NCBI GenBank assembly: GCA_022315425.1
Contig: JAIUPT010000010.1
Span: 124,001-188,000, forward strand
Reading direction: 5' to 3'
Length of the DNA stretch: 64,000 nucleotides
Source: Pseudevernia furfuracea
Taxonomy: Eukaryota > Ascomycota > Lecanoromycetes > Lecanorales > Parmeliaceae
The notes beneath the pieces are model-generated. The model searched no databases, had not been told where the DNA came from, and saw nothing but the letters and a program-made list of their open reading frames with translations. Position numbers and translations under genes: made by a program. Shown piece after piece: positions 43,618-55,635 of the stretch (position 1 is the stretch's first letter; each line of letters starts with the position of its first letter).

Positions 43618-45428
43618 TATCGAAAGCGGATGGAGGTGTGGGGGTTGATATAGGGGCACGGTGCGTGGACGGGGGCTGGCGTGGTGACGCGGCTTGGTGA
43701 GGCTGTTCGACTACTAAGCGCGTGGTCGCGCTGTGAGATTGGATTATAGGTGGAAAAAACTTCAGGCAACTTTGATTATTTCGGTGCGGGTACTCTGGAA
43801 GCTTAGTAGAGAAGATGGTTCTTTGAAGATGGAGAGGTTTGGGGGGACGAGCTTTTATATGAAGCATTGCAACAGTGCCGCATACAATCGTTACTCTAAT
43901 TGACTGCCTTTCAGCAGAAGCGTCGAAACGATACTTACTCAGCCGTGCGCCGGCATTGCAAGCTCCGAGTCGAAAAGTGCAAAAAGTGCGACACTACTGT
44001 TGCAGTTTTCAAAGGATGCGAAACTTGCAACAGTGAAGAATTCCAGAAAAGGCGTGCTCCGCGAGATCCAGGATTGACAGCTGATTGATTCGCGGCGCAA
44101 AAGATCAAAATTAGGTTAACTTCGCGAAATTACAGTAGAGTGCTGCGGCTCAAAGACAACACATCAGCCCCATCGTTTCATGGGGCGACTCTCTACAAGT
44201 TGTGCCTTTGATGCCGCCATCGCATCCCCATCGCCGATGCTGATGACCTTGGGCCTTGAATCTGATATCAAGTCCTGGCTTGACCGGCCATGTCCTCGGA
44301 CTCTGGCTGCACCCTCTGGCCGTTCAAAATCAAATCCGATCGGGGAAGAGATTGCTTTCTTGGGTGGCCAGTCACAATTCTCACAGTGAAGCCAGGTCTT
44401 CCCATCCAAATTATGAGCCAGTCCGAGTCTGGTAGAGCCACTGTTTGTTCTCTGGAAGAGTTTGGAGTGTGGCTCAATAAAATGGTCTGCAAGCACCGTA
44501 TGACACTCGGGTTTTCGCGCAAATGGGGGAGATCACTCGGTTCGTTCTCGCAGTATGCACTGGAAATACTGCCCAATTGCCAGTCCCAGAAAGCAAATAG
44601 GCCAACGGCAACAGATCCTTGGCGGAGTAGATTAGGCGCTTTGAAAGCCTTCCTGCGTCCACAAGTATGAAGTCGTCGGTATTGACGCACTCACCTTTCA
44701 GGACATCGGAGAACCCTCTAAGCGTCTAGCACCAGGCAGCCAGCCTATCATCTCGGAGTGCAGACACGTTAACGAGAACGAAGCTGGTCTTGCTATGCAA
44801 TTAGAGGGTAATGTTTCGGGTAACATATGTGGAGTCAGCATTAGAGGCTCATCCCCAACCCACAAGGCTGATCTTCGTATTCGTAATCAGCCGCTGCGTC
44901 ACCGCGATTGCCTGGAGATTCAACACCAAGCCGGACTGCGATGGACCGGCTTATTCGTACTCGCAACAGCAGGCATCAGCAATGTGCGAGCCCAAGGAAA
45001 ACAAATACCTCGCTTGACAGGGAACGAGTAGAGAGAGAAATCGATCGGTCATTATTACAGTAGAGTACTGCGAACACCGCTGCGCTAAACCTAAAACTGG
45101 TGGACTTAGATGTCTGCCAAAACATACAGAATCGGTTGGAAAAAATAGCCTCAAAACGCCGACATGCGTCGTATTCGCGTTCGCGAGAGCTGCGAGATCA
45201 CTGATGTCATAGAGATTTCTCATCATATGAAGCCAAGGTAGGAGAAAAAGGGTCTATATAAACCACCCTCACGTCCCCGACAATCTTGATTCCCCATCAC
45301 ACAAACTCCACCCATCCGAACCACTTTGGCAAGCTCCAACAACCACCGACAACCAAACCCCTCACCGCCCTCATCATCACTCGAGAACGAAAAGCCTTTG
45401 CCCTTACTCCCTCAACCTCTCTATCATC
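43618..45428. other. Stretch with only weak coding signals
   Basis: Two weak candidates. A plus-strand frame at 43900-44088 encodes a Cys-rich segment (CKKCDTTVAVFKGCETC) after a possible acceptor, but no first exon is found. A minus-strand frame at 44496-44164 opens on GTG and carries HCENCDWPPKK. Neither has a supported start. The region 44695-45035 has unplaceable frames on the plus strand. TATA-like sequence near 45253 belongs to the next gene. Confidence 0.35.
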
Positions 45429-45665
45429 ATGCCTCAAGGAACAGACCAATCCCACGCCGTAGGCGACAGCATCGTGCCGCAGAAACTCCAAGAGAAGCTC
45501 CCTCAGAAAGTCGAAGAGGTAGTCCCCAACGCCATCCACGACACCGGCGCCACTGGAGCACAGAGCCATGCCACCGGCGACAGTGCAGTGCCCAAGGTAG
45601 CGCAGGAGGCGGTGCCGAAGAAGGCCGAGGAAGTGTTGCCCGAGAAGGTGCATCCGACTGCTTAG
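45429..45665 (+). CDS. Small conserved repeat protein
   Basis: An ATG at 45429 encodes 78 residues with two tandem units of about 30 residues: SHAVGDSIVPQKLQEKLPQK ... IHDTGATG and SHATGDSAVPKVAQEAVPKK ... HPTA. I recall related short proteins in many filamentous ascomycetes with the same HATGDS-VP ... IHDTG pattern; no function is known to me. The 5' region holds a TATA-like box about 175 bp upstream and a CT/CA-rich leader typical of well-expressed fungal genes. Confidence 0.75.
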   Translation: MPQGTDQSHAVGDSIVPQKLQEKLPQKVEEVVPNAIHDTGATGAQSHATGDSAVPKVAQEAVPKKAEEVLPEKVHPTA

Positions 45666-46552
45666 TGTGGAGACAAAGGTATGGCAAAGCTCGCGCACAC
45701 GAGGCGTTAGTATCCAAGCTGATGGTCTACAATAGTAGTTGCGGCAGTGAAGAGAAAGAGAGGCTGGGAGGTGTATGGAATGGTCTATGGGGAGATGGAC
45801 GGCAGTCGTGGGGTGTACCGTGAGATGTGCGATCCTAGTAGACGGAAGGAACATCATAATGGTCAGAATACGTATATATAGGAATTTCAGCTGTCTATTT
45901 ATATGAACGAAATTGTCTAACGGTGATGAAAATGAATACTGCAATAGCTATCATAATGAAGGGAACCCCAAATGGTGTATAAATTTGTTCGAAGCGTTCT
46001 CTTGCACTTGCCCCCATCCAAACTCGAAAGCCTGGCGCGTTGACACGCGGGAAGATGTGCCTTCAGTCCTCAGTGGAATTCAATCTGCCAGCGCTCCATC
46101 GAGAACTCATCCTGTGGGAGAGAAAGAGTTCCGGAACATGCGTCGCTGGGGTATGCACGTGTTCTCCTTGGAGACACTGAAGGGGACCTATGGTCACAAA
46201 GACCACGAGTCAAAGCAGGCAAGCAGCGTGAGAAGCAAGTATTGCACAACATACGGTTACGAGGACAAATTGCTGCAACTTACTATATTGTTCTTATGCC
46301 TAGGAGATCGTTGCAAAGAGTGGACAGCCTGCTCTTTGCATGAGCAGTCTCGGTAGTATCACTTTCAAATTGTTTGTCCAAGCATCTTTCTCTCAGAATG
46401 CCAAGCCTAGTCCTCTGCTTGAACAGAGCAGTCATCCACTGCTGTTCTCTTTCGATGCTTTCTGACCGGCCCTCTGCTGCTAGTCTATTCTTCATTCATC
46501 CACATCGCTGACGCCACGCTATAAATCTTTGGTCAGGCCCAAAGAAGTTTCT
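45666..46552. other. Intergenic region
   Basis: Convergent 3' flanks of the small repeat protein and the PRPP synthetase gene. Frames at 45913-46356 (+) and 46495-46283 (-) have no recognisable content. Confidence 0.45.
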
Positions 46553-48263
46553 TCAATCTGGAAAGTGTTGAAACAGGGCGGAGATGCTCTCTCCGTGGTG
46601 ATTGCGCCGAATGGCTTCGGAGAGAAGATTCGAAATGTCCAGAATTACAAGCTTCTTACACGCCTTGACCCTCTCTAGCGCTATTGGGTAAGTGTTGGTT
46701 ACCACAATGTAATCGATGCATTCGCAAGCTTCCATCTGCTCGAGGGAATCACCACCGAAGAGCCCATGGGTAGCGATGCAGTATACCTTCTTTGCATCTC
46801 CACGCTTGACGACCGTCTCGGCTGCCGCAATCCACGAGCCGCATTGGTCAATCAGATCATCAATGATGAAGACGGTGCGATCTCTGACATTGCCAACGAG
46901 AGTGATGGTATGCTCAAGCTCGGGGTTCTTGAAACCTTCCTCCTCGTCATCCGAGTGAGCCTCAGCGTCCATCGAGCCTCCGAGAGCAGAATGGTCAGGT
47001 TGAAAGGCTGATGTTGAAGACATGAAGGATGACGACATTGGATCAAGTCCGTCGAGCTGCGGTTGACCCATGACGTCTCCTGGTAGAGTTGAAATCGAGG
47101 CGGACATCGTAGATAGAACGGGCGACGGAGCATCATCGTCAACGATGTGGCCTTGAACCAGCCTGCCGGTGATGACTTCTCTGGCACGCTCATCTGTGTA
47201 CTCGTCTGCCGAGTCTTCCTCCTCCTCCTCCAGACGCAGTGCTCTTGATGGGCCAGTGGTAGCATGCTCCCGCTGGACAGGAATGCGATTTGTCGGGGGT
47301 GATGCTGAGTCGACTCTAGTAGACTGGACCAAAGGACTTGATCGAATGTAGCCATTCAGACCGCGGAAAGGTATACTGGTTGGAGAGGCGCCGTTTGTGT
47401 TTGGTGTCGTTCGTGGTGATGTGCGTATTCGGTGCGGTACTCTTGAGTCTTCGAATTCGGCGGCTGTTCCGTTCGGTGGACTTGTGTCTAATGTGTCTGA
47501 GATGTGCGATTCATTTACATAATCACCGATTCTCTCCAGAAGTCCGCTACCTGCAAGGCTCCCATTCATACCAGATCTCCGGCGATCGGTTGTGACAAGA
47601 CCGAAGTTGATCTTCAGTGCATCTGCCAAAGATGTGACCCTCTTCGTACCGCCTGGATTCTTGCTGACTACCACTGCCTCCTTCCAGCCTGATACATGAT
47701 TCTTGATCCATCTTGCGATCAACGGTTCTGCATGGAGGTTGTCTACTGGCTTGCCAAAGAAGCCTTGGGTGGGAGGAGCATGTAGGTCGACAGTGATGAC
47801 ATGATTTATGCCAGCGACGGAGAGGAGATTGGCTACCAATCGTGCGGTGATGGCACCTCTGTGTGACTTCTTCTTCGATTGTCGGGAGTAGAAAAAGTAT
47901 CTTGGTGGATTTTAGCTTTGGTCATCAAACAGGAGAGTAATACCTACGGCATCACAGCTAGAACTGTCAGTATTATCTCCAGTCGAGTCCATAGTTGGAC
48001 TGACCAGTGATACTCTTCGCGGAGCCGCCCTTGCACGCCGAGATCATGATGAGCATTTCCATGAGGCTGTCGTTAACATGGTCGCTGCCACTCTGGACAA
48101 TGAAAACATCCTGATCTCTGATAGAGGTATCAAGGCTGACCGAGGTTTCGCCATTGCTGAACTTCTTCAGTTCAACTTTGGCCGGTGAGGTTCCGAGGCG
48201 TTCACAAATGGCATCTGTCAATAGAGGATGGGAGGAACCCGAGAATATTTTGACGCGTCTCAT
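46553..48263 (-). CDS. Ribose-phosphate pyrophosphokinase (PRPP synthetase), Prs5-like
   Basis: Exons 48263-48005, a 10-nt micro-exon 47957-47948 and 47900-46553, with two 47-nt introns, give 538 residues. PRPP synthetase makes 5-phosphoribosyl-1-pyrophosphate from ribose 5-phosphate and ATP for nucleotide, His and Trp synthesis. Visible family features: KIFSGSSHPLLTDAI start, KFSNGETSVSLDTSIRDQDV, VDLHAPPTQGFF metal/ATP region, and the PRPP loop as VFIIDDLIDQCGSW (most paralogues have VDDMADTCGT), ending SISALFQHF. A Ser/Asp-rich insert of about 200 residues in the middle, with a long acidic stretch, resembles yeast Prs5-type subunits, which act in hetero-complexes. The micro-exon encodes AVMP between KSIT and YFFYSRQSKK. 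It diverges from the carrier gene with a 298-bp shared promoter region. Confidence 0.9.
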
Positions 48264-48561
48264 GATGAACAGTGGAGAGGAATTTTTCTTTCATCTCACA
48301 AATGGTTACCACTGTCTTTCAGAAGGATCTTTCGGTTGATACGATCAAGGTGAAGAATGAAGTCGGTGTGTGACACAAGTGTCCTGTCAATATTGAAAAG
48401 TCTTGGCATCAGATAAGATTAGATCTTCGGCCATATTTTTGTTGACTCCCTGGTCTCAGCGACATTAACAGATTATCTAAGACTGAGGATACCTCTCGAT
48501 ATGTTATCATCTTGTTAGTATTTAGCTACAGCTCGCTCCGGTGATAGAGCCCTGAGGGGTC
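48264..48561. promoter_or_regulatory. Shared divergent promoter region
   Basis: 298 bp separate the PRPP synthetase ATG (48263, -) and the carrier ATG (48562, +). No clear TATA box; co-regulation is possible. Confidence 0.45.
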
Positions 48562-49963
48562 ATGTCCTGGGTTGCCAATCTTTTCAACCCAGCTCAGGCG
48601 ACCCGCACAAGCTTTGCGCCTTCCAACGACGGACAACCCCCGGTCTTCTCCAACGTGCAAGACTATGAGTATGAGTCAAATAGTACATATCGACAGCGAC
48701 GGGCAGGGGAGTTTGCTCAATCAATGGAAGAGGAGGAGGAGGAGTATCCTAGGCACCCATACTGGCAGGTGAGCCAACGTTGGATCGCTTGAGATTCTTC
48801 TGCCCTGCCAAATTGTGTTACGAGCTGAAACTGTGTGCAGTGTATGATTGCAGGCGGCCTTGGTGGGACATTTGGAGATCTTCTCATGCATTCTATCGAC
48901 ACAGTCAAGACCCGTCAACAAGGAGACCCACATCTACCGCCAAAGTATGGATCGTTATCCTCTACATATGTCACAATATTCCGTCAAGAAGGCTTCCGAA
49001 GAGGACTGTACAGCGGCGTTGTTCCAGCATTCTTAGGGTCCTTTCCTGGCACCATCATCTTCTTTGGATCCTATGAATATAGTAAGAGACATATGTTAGA
49101 TGCTGGCATCAACCCGTCACTCGCTTATCTCGCTGGCGGTATGTGAAAATTGACCTTCGGTAATTTGGAGAAAGCTAACCAGTGCAGGCTTTATTGCCGA
49201 CTTCGCCGCCTCATTTGTCTACGTACCCTCGGAGGTCCTCAAGACTAGACTCCAGCTACAAGGCCGTCACAACAATCCTTTCTTCAAATCCGGATACAAT
49301 TATCGGGGAACGATTGATGCGGCGCGGACAATTGTTCGACAAGAGGGAGTATCGGCTCTCTTCCATGGGTATAAGGCCACTATCTTTCGAGATCTGCCCT
49401 TCTCCGCCCTACAATTCGCCTTTTACGAGCAAGAGCGGAATTGGGCAAAGAGGTGGAAGGGTAACAAGGATCTTGGTGTAGGTCTAGAGATCGCTACAGC
49501 AGCGTCGGCAGGTGGACTGGCTGGTGTGATGACGTGCCCGCTTGACGTGGTCAAGACCAGGATACAAACGCAGATCAATCCGCCAGAGACTGTGACACCG
49601 GCCGCTGGAGCTACGAAGGTACATCTACAGCCTGCGACAGTTTCTCGGATGGAGAAAACAGGCAGCCCTAGAACAGCTCACAATCCCTCAATGCAAACAT
49701 CATCAAGACGGCTCATCTCAACGTCCTCTGCAAATACGTCCATGCCAAAACCTGATGCCGTCAAGCTGGATACCTCATCCGTTATGACTGGCCTGAAGCT
49801 CATCTATAAGACCGAGGGAATGATGGGACTGTTCCGAGGGGTAGGGCCAAGAGCTGTTTGGACCAGCGTCCAGAGCGGAACAATGCTCGTCTGCTATCAG
49901 GCATTACTGAAGCGAATGGAGGCCAGTCCTTGGCTGAATGATGAAGGGTCTAGCGTCGCATGA
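48562..49963 (+). CDS. Mitochondrial carrier family protein (SLC25), possibly Mme1-like
   Basis: Exons 48562-48768, 48841-49138 and 49188-49963, 426 residues. Three repeats each carry the carrier signature: DTVKTRQQ, PSEVLKTRLQ and PLDVVKTRIQ; the first repeat has Ser rather than Pro before it. Six transmembrane segments are expected in the mitochondrial inner membrane. The N-terminus is polar and acidic (SMEEEEEEYPRHPY), and a Ser/Thr/Pro-rich loop of about 80 residues sits in the third repeat. This size and layout resemble yeast YMR166C (Mme1, a Mg2+ exporter), an assignment from recall only. The gene is intact. Confidence 0.85.
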
Positions 49964-50401
49964 GGCACGCTTTGTATATATACCATCGATGATGGACAGG
50001 CATGGCTATCAAGAATCGCCACCACAAAGTCCGAATTTTGAGGCATCAGCATAGGACAGAGCAGGAGCGCGTCGCATTTACGCAGCGTGGGATAGACCAT
50101 AGAATTTCGGATTCTCTTCTCAAGGCACCTGAGCATCCCTCTCAAACGTGTTCATCAAATCATGAATATGAAGCTCTGCAAAATTGTCGCCAGCCTTTCG
50201 ACTAAATCCCAAATCCCCACCCCCATCCTAATTGGTCAGTGGTCCACGGCAAACCGCGCTAACCGAACACGCCAAGTTGTAAACAACTCCCCTCCGTAAA
50301 CATTCCACCTTCCTCCCCACCGCTCCCTCTCCATCCCATGCGTTCACCCCTCAAACCGCCTGCATAACAGTCGCCTCACTCTCGCGACACAGAAAATTAC
50401 A
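49964..50401. other. Intergenic region
   Basis: 3' flank of the carrier gene and CT-rich promoter-like leader of the next gene (about 50280-50400). Nothing else seen. Confidence 0.5.
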
Positions 50402-51559
50402 ATGACGAACGCCTGGCTACAACAGCAGCGCAAAGGTGCCCTCACCGAAATCGCCGACCACGTCGGCTTGAAGAAGTGCGCGCCCATCTCACAGTCCCCT
50501 AAACCTCCCGGCTCTCTATTGATTGCACCATTTCAACTTGCTGACTCTACATACCGCGCAACAGCGTCGAGCGCTACAAAAAGATCGATCTCGAAGTCGC
50601 ACTGGAGGAACACCTACGCGCAAACAGCTCCAAGCTATCTTCGGATTCAAAAGTCGCCCCATTCTTCTACACCGTCGACCCTTTGTCGCCCCTGAAGCAG
50701 GAACCCGCGACCGGCACCGTCCAAACGGTTGAGAAGGAGAAGAAGCCAAGGGCCAGGAGACAAACCATCAAGGCGCGTGAGGAGTTGGATGGGGGGTGAG
50801 TCCGAATTTGAAATCCACACATCCACACCATTCTCTCCAGCGCGTTCACGCAACCTTGCACGGAAAACAAGAAAGAACCAGAAAAACTGATTCGGCGACT
50901 TTTGGCGACGACACAGGGACGACGCCGAATCCTCCGCCCTGACCAAAACGCCCAACCGCGCCCTCTCCTTCGCGCGCTCCGTACCCCTGCCCCCCTCCCC
51001 CGCCGTCCTCGCGAACCAAATAGACGCCCATACCACCACCGTCCGCGCATCCATCTCAAACTACATATCCAACTCCCCCCTGCCCTCCTTCCTCGACAGC
51101 GTGCGCAACTTCCTCAGCACGGTCACGGGCATCGAACTGCTCACACTGTTCGTAGAAATCTACGGTCTCAATTCCGCAATACTGCCCAGGAAATACCTGA
51201 CGACCTTCCCCGCAGTCCCCGCGCTCGGAACGTCGGAATTCCCCATCAAAGCCCCGGATTTCTTTGCCCTGCTCACTACCGCTTTCTGGGGTCCGTTCGG
51301 CCTTTGGCTCCTGACGAGTGTTTTCCTACCCCTGTTGGGAGGCTGGTTCATCAACCTGAAAGGGGAGGGCGGGTACGATGCAGTCAGTTTCAATGCGGTC
51401 AAGGCGGTCACGGCATGGGTGGTATACGTGAGGGGTGGGGGGCCGAGCGCGAGCACGCGGGTTGTGGAGAGGGGGGTTCCTGGGGGGAGTGCGGGGATGC
51501 TTGTGGGGGCCGGGGTTGGAGCGTTGGCGGGGATCTACGAGGCAGTGTTGCGGAAATAG
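50402..51559 (+). CDS. Conserved fungal protein: helical N-terminal domain plus C-terminal membrane segments
   Basis: Exons 50402-50475, 50565-50795 and 50917-51559, 315 residues. The N-terminus MTNAWLQQQRKGALTEIADH then GLKNVERYKKIDLEVALEEH resembles a SAP-like or short helix-turn-helix fold. A basic linker (KEKKPRARRQTIKAREE) follows. The C-terminal half holds hydrophobic helices: TGIELLTLFVEIYGL, FFALLTTAFWGPFGLWLLTS with VFLPLLGGWFINL, and GSAGMLVGAGVGALAGIYEA. This suggests a membrane protein with a nucleic-acid- or protein-binding head, perhaps nuclear-envelope-associated; that is inference. I know no gene name. Confidence 0.7.
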
Positions 51560-54097
51560 GGGGTTCGCCTACAACTACCTGCAGGAGAGAGAGGGGGGCG
51601 GGATGGGTTGGAAAGTCGAGACGGGAAGAGAGCGAGATGTACGTGAAAACTAGCGATTTCCGGGGGCGGCGGCAATGGTAGAAGTACTGCGGGCGTTTCG
51701 AGTGAGCAGCATTGGATATACGCAAGCATTTCTGTCCATGTGGTAATGCCTGCGATGCTGCAGTTGAACGTTTCAATCATTATGCATCAACAGCGTATGT
51801 GTATTCTGGAAACTTAATCAGCGGCAGCAGCGCCTTTTCCCTGTTCATTCTACGCAAAACAAGGCCAATGATTGAAACGCTCACAGCATCCTCTAGCGAA
51901 CTGCAATCTTCCGATAAACCCAAGCCGTGTTCCTGGAACCGCTGAAGAAAAATCCCCAACAGATAATCGACATGGCCTTCCCCGGTCCTCCTATCTCAAG
52001 AGCACATCCGTCCCAAGGCCCAAGCGCAGCTCCGGTATCGATACGCCCTCAAGAGAAATAGGAAATCATCGACCTCCCAACCTCACCTCTTCCAAACCCC
52101 TCCTACCCCTCACACCATCCCTCCCGTATCCATCAGCCGGTGAGACCCACCTACCTCATCAGCACGCAGGAATCTCACCTCTAGAGCCACGAATAAAGCC
52201 TGCCCAGAGTAGAGCATCCTCACAACATCCCGGAGCGAACTCCCCATTACATAGATGAACACGGACGCAATAGATTAACAAGACACTCAGCATTCATCTC
52301 TGCTATCACTCGTCCCACCATCCACCCATACTCACTCAGCTAGTTCCCCAGCGCTCACAAACTCAGCTCCATCCCTCACTATCTCACATCTCACCCCCCC
52401 CCCCCCCCCCCCCCCAGCACCTAGCACCTAGCAGGCCAGGAAAGAAAAACTCCACTCAAGGCCCCACCTCCCTCCCACACTCGCACGCGGCAACAAAAAA
52501 AACCCCCCTCCTACAGCCCGAACCATGCGAATATCAAGAAAGACAAACCCAAGTCCGCAACCCTTAGCACTCAGCCCTCAGCACTCAGCACTCCTTCCCC
52601 ATCGTGCTCGAGTCGCCAAGGGGCATCCGTAGCCAGTATATGCCATCAAAAAGACGGAAAGCTCTGAAGAGAGCTCTCTCTCTCTCTCTCTCTCATTCCA
52701 TCCCATCCCATCCCATTCTATTCTGTTCTCTTCTCTTCTCTTCTACTCTACAGCCAATGAACGGCTTTGTACATGCATGAAAAAGAACAGAGAAGTGAGT
52801 GAGTGAGTGAGCTCATCGGATATCACTCAAACCCCCCCCCAAAAAGAAAAACAAAAAACAAAAAACAAAAAAGAAAAAAAAATCAAAAAGAGAAAAAATC
52901 AAAAAAAAATCACAGATGCAGCCATGGCACTCACTTCCCTCGACGTGCACTCAGACAAAGGAAGTGTCACGAGACCGAGCGCAAAGCGAAGTAAAGAACG
53001 TTACACCCAAGGGGGAAAAAAACCAAAGAGAGCGCAAAAAGTAGTAAAAAGACGGCGCCAAGGAGGGACGATACTCTACTCTACTCTACACTACTCTACT
53101 ATAGATACGGACAGCAGATATCGCCATCTATACGTCAAGAAAAACGCCAGATCAGCCGGCGGAAAACGATCGAAACCTCGCGAAAAGGGGTTTGTGTGGT
53201 GTGGGGCCCACAGAGGAGTCGAGTCCGATCGGGGGGTTTTCCAGCGATGAGAGAGGAGAGAGAGAGAGGAGAGATGAGGAGAGGAGAGATGAGAAAAAGA
53301 GAAGCGGAAGCAAAAGACGAGAGTTGTGGGGTGGGGGGGGGGATTACGGGGCAAGTAAAAAGGTGCTTTGGCGGCAACGGTGAACATGACGGACACACCC
53401 CGTGACTCTTTTACAACGTCAAGCGTATGCACGGATTAGAAGGGGACGACGGTCAAAAGGGGGGAAAGAGCCAACCCTAACCCTGAAGCCAGGGGGCTCG
53501 AGAAGAGACGTGGCATCAACGATCGTGCCGCAAGAAACATGAATGGCTCCCACACCGTGTCGCAGGGATTTCCGGCACGCTAAAGATTCAAAGAAAAAGC
53601 GACATCGGACGTCAGTTGCGCAGGCGTGCGAAGGCTCAAGGTTTTCCAAAAGAGCGTCTTTGTTCAGGTTGATGGTCACTCCGCATCCATTGTCAAGCAA
53701 ACTCAATGCGCAAAGATTTTTTTTTTAGCTAAACGGATACAAGGGACCCGTGGATGTATTTTTTCGCAACAAAAATCATTCTGACTGAGAACGTTCATGT
53801 ACTGAAGGTCATCAAGGTCCTAAACTAAACCACCAAATCTTTTCAAGCAGTCTCAATTCAATGAGCGGAATAGGTCTTCGTATGTATATTGTTGCTTGGT
53901 CATCATGAGGACCCTAATGGCGGAAAAACTGGCATGGGGCTGACCCGGACCGCTGGGTCGGTAGCGAATATCCGATCTCTCGGGTCTTTGACTGCAGGAG
54001 CTCAAGATCTGGGGACATAGGTTCACTATCAGCATACAACTCCACAATGTCGTGTCATGTTCAGAAAATACCTCCGAGCCACCGAGCCCCTTGCCTT
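51560..54097. other. Gene-poor region rich in homopolymer and simple repeats
   Basis: Contains a run of 22 C (52394-52415), a CT dinucleotide tract (52674-52694), A-rich tracts (about 52840-52910) and GA-rich stretches (about 53230-53330). Frames such as 51872-52258 and 52803-53250 open on non-ATG codons or follow low-complexity DNA, so I call none. Confidence 0.5.
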
Positions 54098-54259
54098 CTA
54101 TGTGTGGGCCTTCTGGCTGCATGCCCGACAAGCCTTTCGTCCGCAGCCCAGACATTCGAAGATGAACCAGTGCCCAGTGGAATTGCAGAAGGAGCAATTC
54201 CATTGGAGTAGATTGGTCTCAGACTTGATGCTCTTCCAGGAATTGTTGTTGCAAGGCAT
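54098..54259 (-). CDS. 53-residue Cys-rich zinc-ribbon-like protein
   Basis: An ATG at 54259 opens MPCNNNSWKSIKSETNLLQW, then NCSFCNSTGHWFIFECLGCG and RKACRACSQKAHT, ending in TAG at 54098. The CxxC...CxxC...CxxC spacing suggests a small zinc-binding ribbon. It is too short for usual gene finders. The HWFIFxCLxC..CRxC pattern recurs in fungal small proteins as I recall, with no known role. No intron is needed. Confidence 0.55.
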   Translation of the reverse strand: MPCNNNSWKSIKSETNLLQWNCSFCNSTGHWFIFECLGCGRKACRACSQKAHT

Positions 54260-55107
54260 CGTGAAGGGTAGATGGTAGAGTTGACGGCAGCGGTGATTGT
54301 AAATGGCTTCAGAAAGCAGTCATTAGATGAGGACTAACTCATGACGGGTTTGGGTGGGACTTACAGTGTTGGAATGGGTTATCTGAGTTGTCTGGAGCTT
54401 GCTGGGGCACTTGTAAGGTCTCGAGGTTTGGAGCGATGAGACTTGGGTTACTCTTTTCTGGCAGTCGTCGATGGGCTGAATGCTGTCACTTAACAGAGAG
54501 ATGAGCAGTCCGATGTGGTGCTGTGCATAGAGAAGTTCCCAAAAAGTTCTCTTGAGGAGGAGGAGGAAGTATTTGAGGTTGAAGAAGGGCGTGGCCGGAT
54601 CAAGATATAAGTGAAGAACAGACCGCAAAGAGTGCAGATATATGGACAGACTGAGAGGGGGAAATTTGACAGATGCTGGAGCGCGGCGGGCTTTCAGATA
54701 CTCATCGCTGATGCTCAATGTTGCCAGGATTCGGCATTCGGACCAAGTGCGTCCAGGGGCAGCGCACTTACTATCTCATTATAGGATATCCACAGCAACT
54801 CGCTTCAGCGAAGATATGCAGATGAAGGATCAAACCAGTGTTGTATTTTTAAGGCTGAAGCAAGGAAACCCACAAGCACACCGTTAGAATAAAAGGCCGA
54901 AAATAGATGTCACATATCCTGGCTCTTGTAGTTCCTTTCTTTCCCTTTATTCCACCAGTCAAACGGCTCCATATAGCTTCGGGGATCATGCACCGTCTCT
55001 AGAGCTATCCTCAATAAAATCTACCAAGCGCAGTTCCATTTTGCTGGGCGTTTTTAGAACGAAGCTTGACGGGTACTAGTCAAGGAAGGCTCGGGAGATA
55101 GGAAATG
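54260..55107. other. No confident gene
   Basis: Frames at 54718-54323 (-) and 54642-54887 (+) are unrecognised. The plus and minus strands both carry unremarkable composition. Confidence 0.4.
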
Positions 55108-55635
55108 TCAAACCTTGAATTTGATACTGCTCTGTAAGCCCGTCTCTCGCACTTGAATGCGCTCCCGGCAAAACTGTGGGGGTCCACGACCGTTGAGATG
55201 CATTGCCATAGTGTCATTACTGCCACCAGTGCCCGGTGGAGTGGTAGTCTCCCAGGTGCTTGGGTTTGAGCATCCCAGAAGGAGCAGCTCGTTTAGAGTA
55301 GCGCTGTCTGTAATGTTTCGGCTTGATTCCAAGGCACTACTGCAAGCCAGGATGGCAATTACGATGATGCGGTGAGCCGGTAGGTCTAATAAAGTCCACG
55401 TCAGGCGCTTGCCCGGAACTATCGTAGGATAGTGGCCCCCCCAATCTGGCTGAGCAGGGATCTTGCTTTTCCGACAGATCTCCCAAATGTCAGCTTCGCA
55501 GGCCTTGCATCGGTCCACGTCTGTCATGACACGGCGGGTGGACTGGGATCCAACGGTTTGCGTCGGGTAGACACCCTTCGGCAGTACAAGTGGCGTTGAC
55601 AAGGCCGTCAGGAGCCGTTGGTCATCCATAACCAT
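55108..55635 (-). CDS. Hypothetical protein, 175 codons
   Basis: An ATG at 55635 (a second Met two codons on) opens a single-exon frame with a plausible composition (DRCKACEADIWEICRKSK, then a hydrophobic HRIIVIAILACSSAL segment). No domain is recognised, and the frame could be fortuitous. Confidence 0.35.
   Translation of the reverse strand: MVMDDQRLLTALSTPLVLPKGVYPTQTVGSQSTRRVMTDVDRCKACEADIWEICRKSKIPAQPDWGGHYPTIVPGKRLTWTLLDLPAHRIIVIAILACSSALESSRNITDSATLNELLLLGCSNPSTWETTTPPGTGGSNDTMAMHLNGRGPPQFCRERIQVRETGLQSSIKFKV

Noticed and set aside
45913..46356. 147-codon plus-strand frame
   Set aside because: No recognisable composition or domain, and it sits in the 3' flank between two well-supported genes.
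52803..53250. Lys-rich frames of 147 and 63 codons
   Set aside because: They arise from A-rich low-complexity DNA and begin at non-ATG codons.
53476..53492. Telomere-like CCCTAA
   Set aside because: Only about two imperfect units are present, far from a telomeric array.
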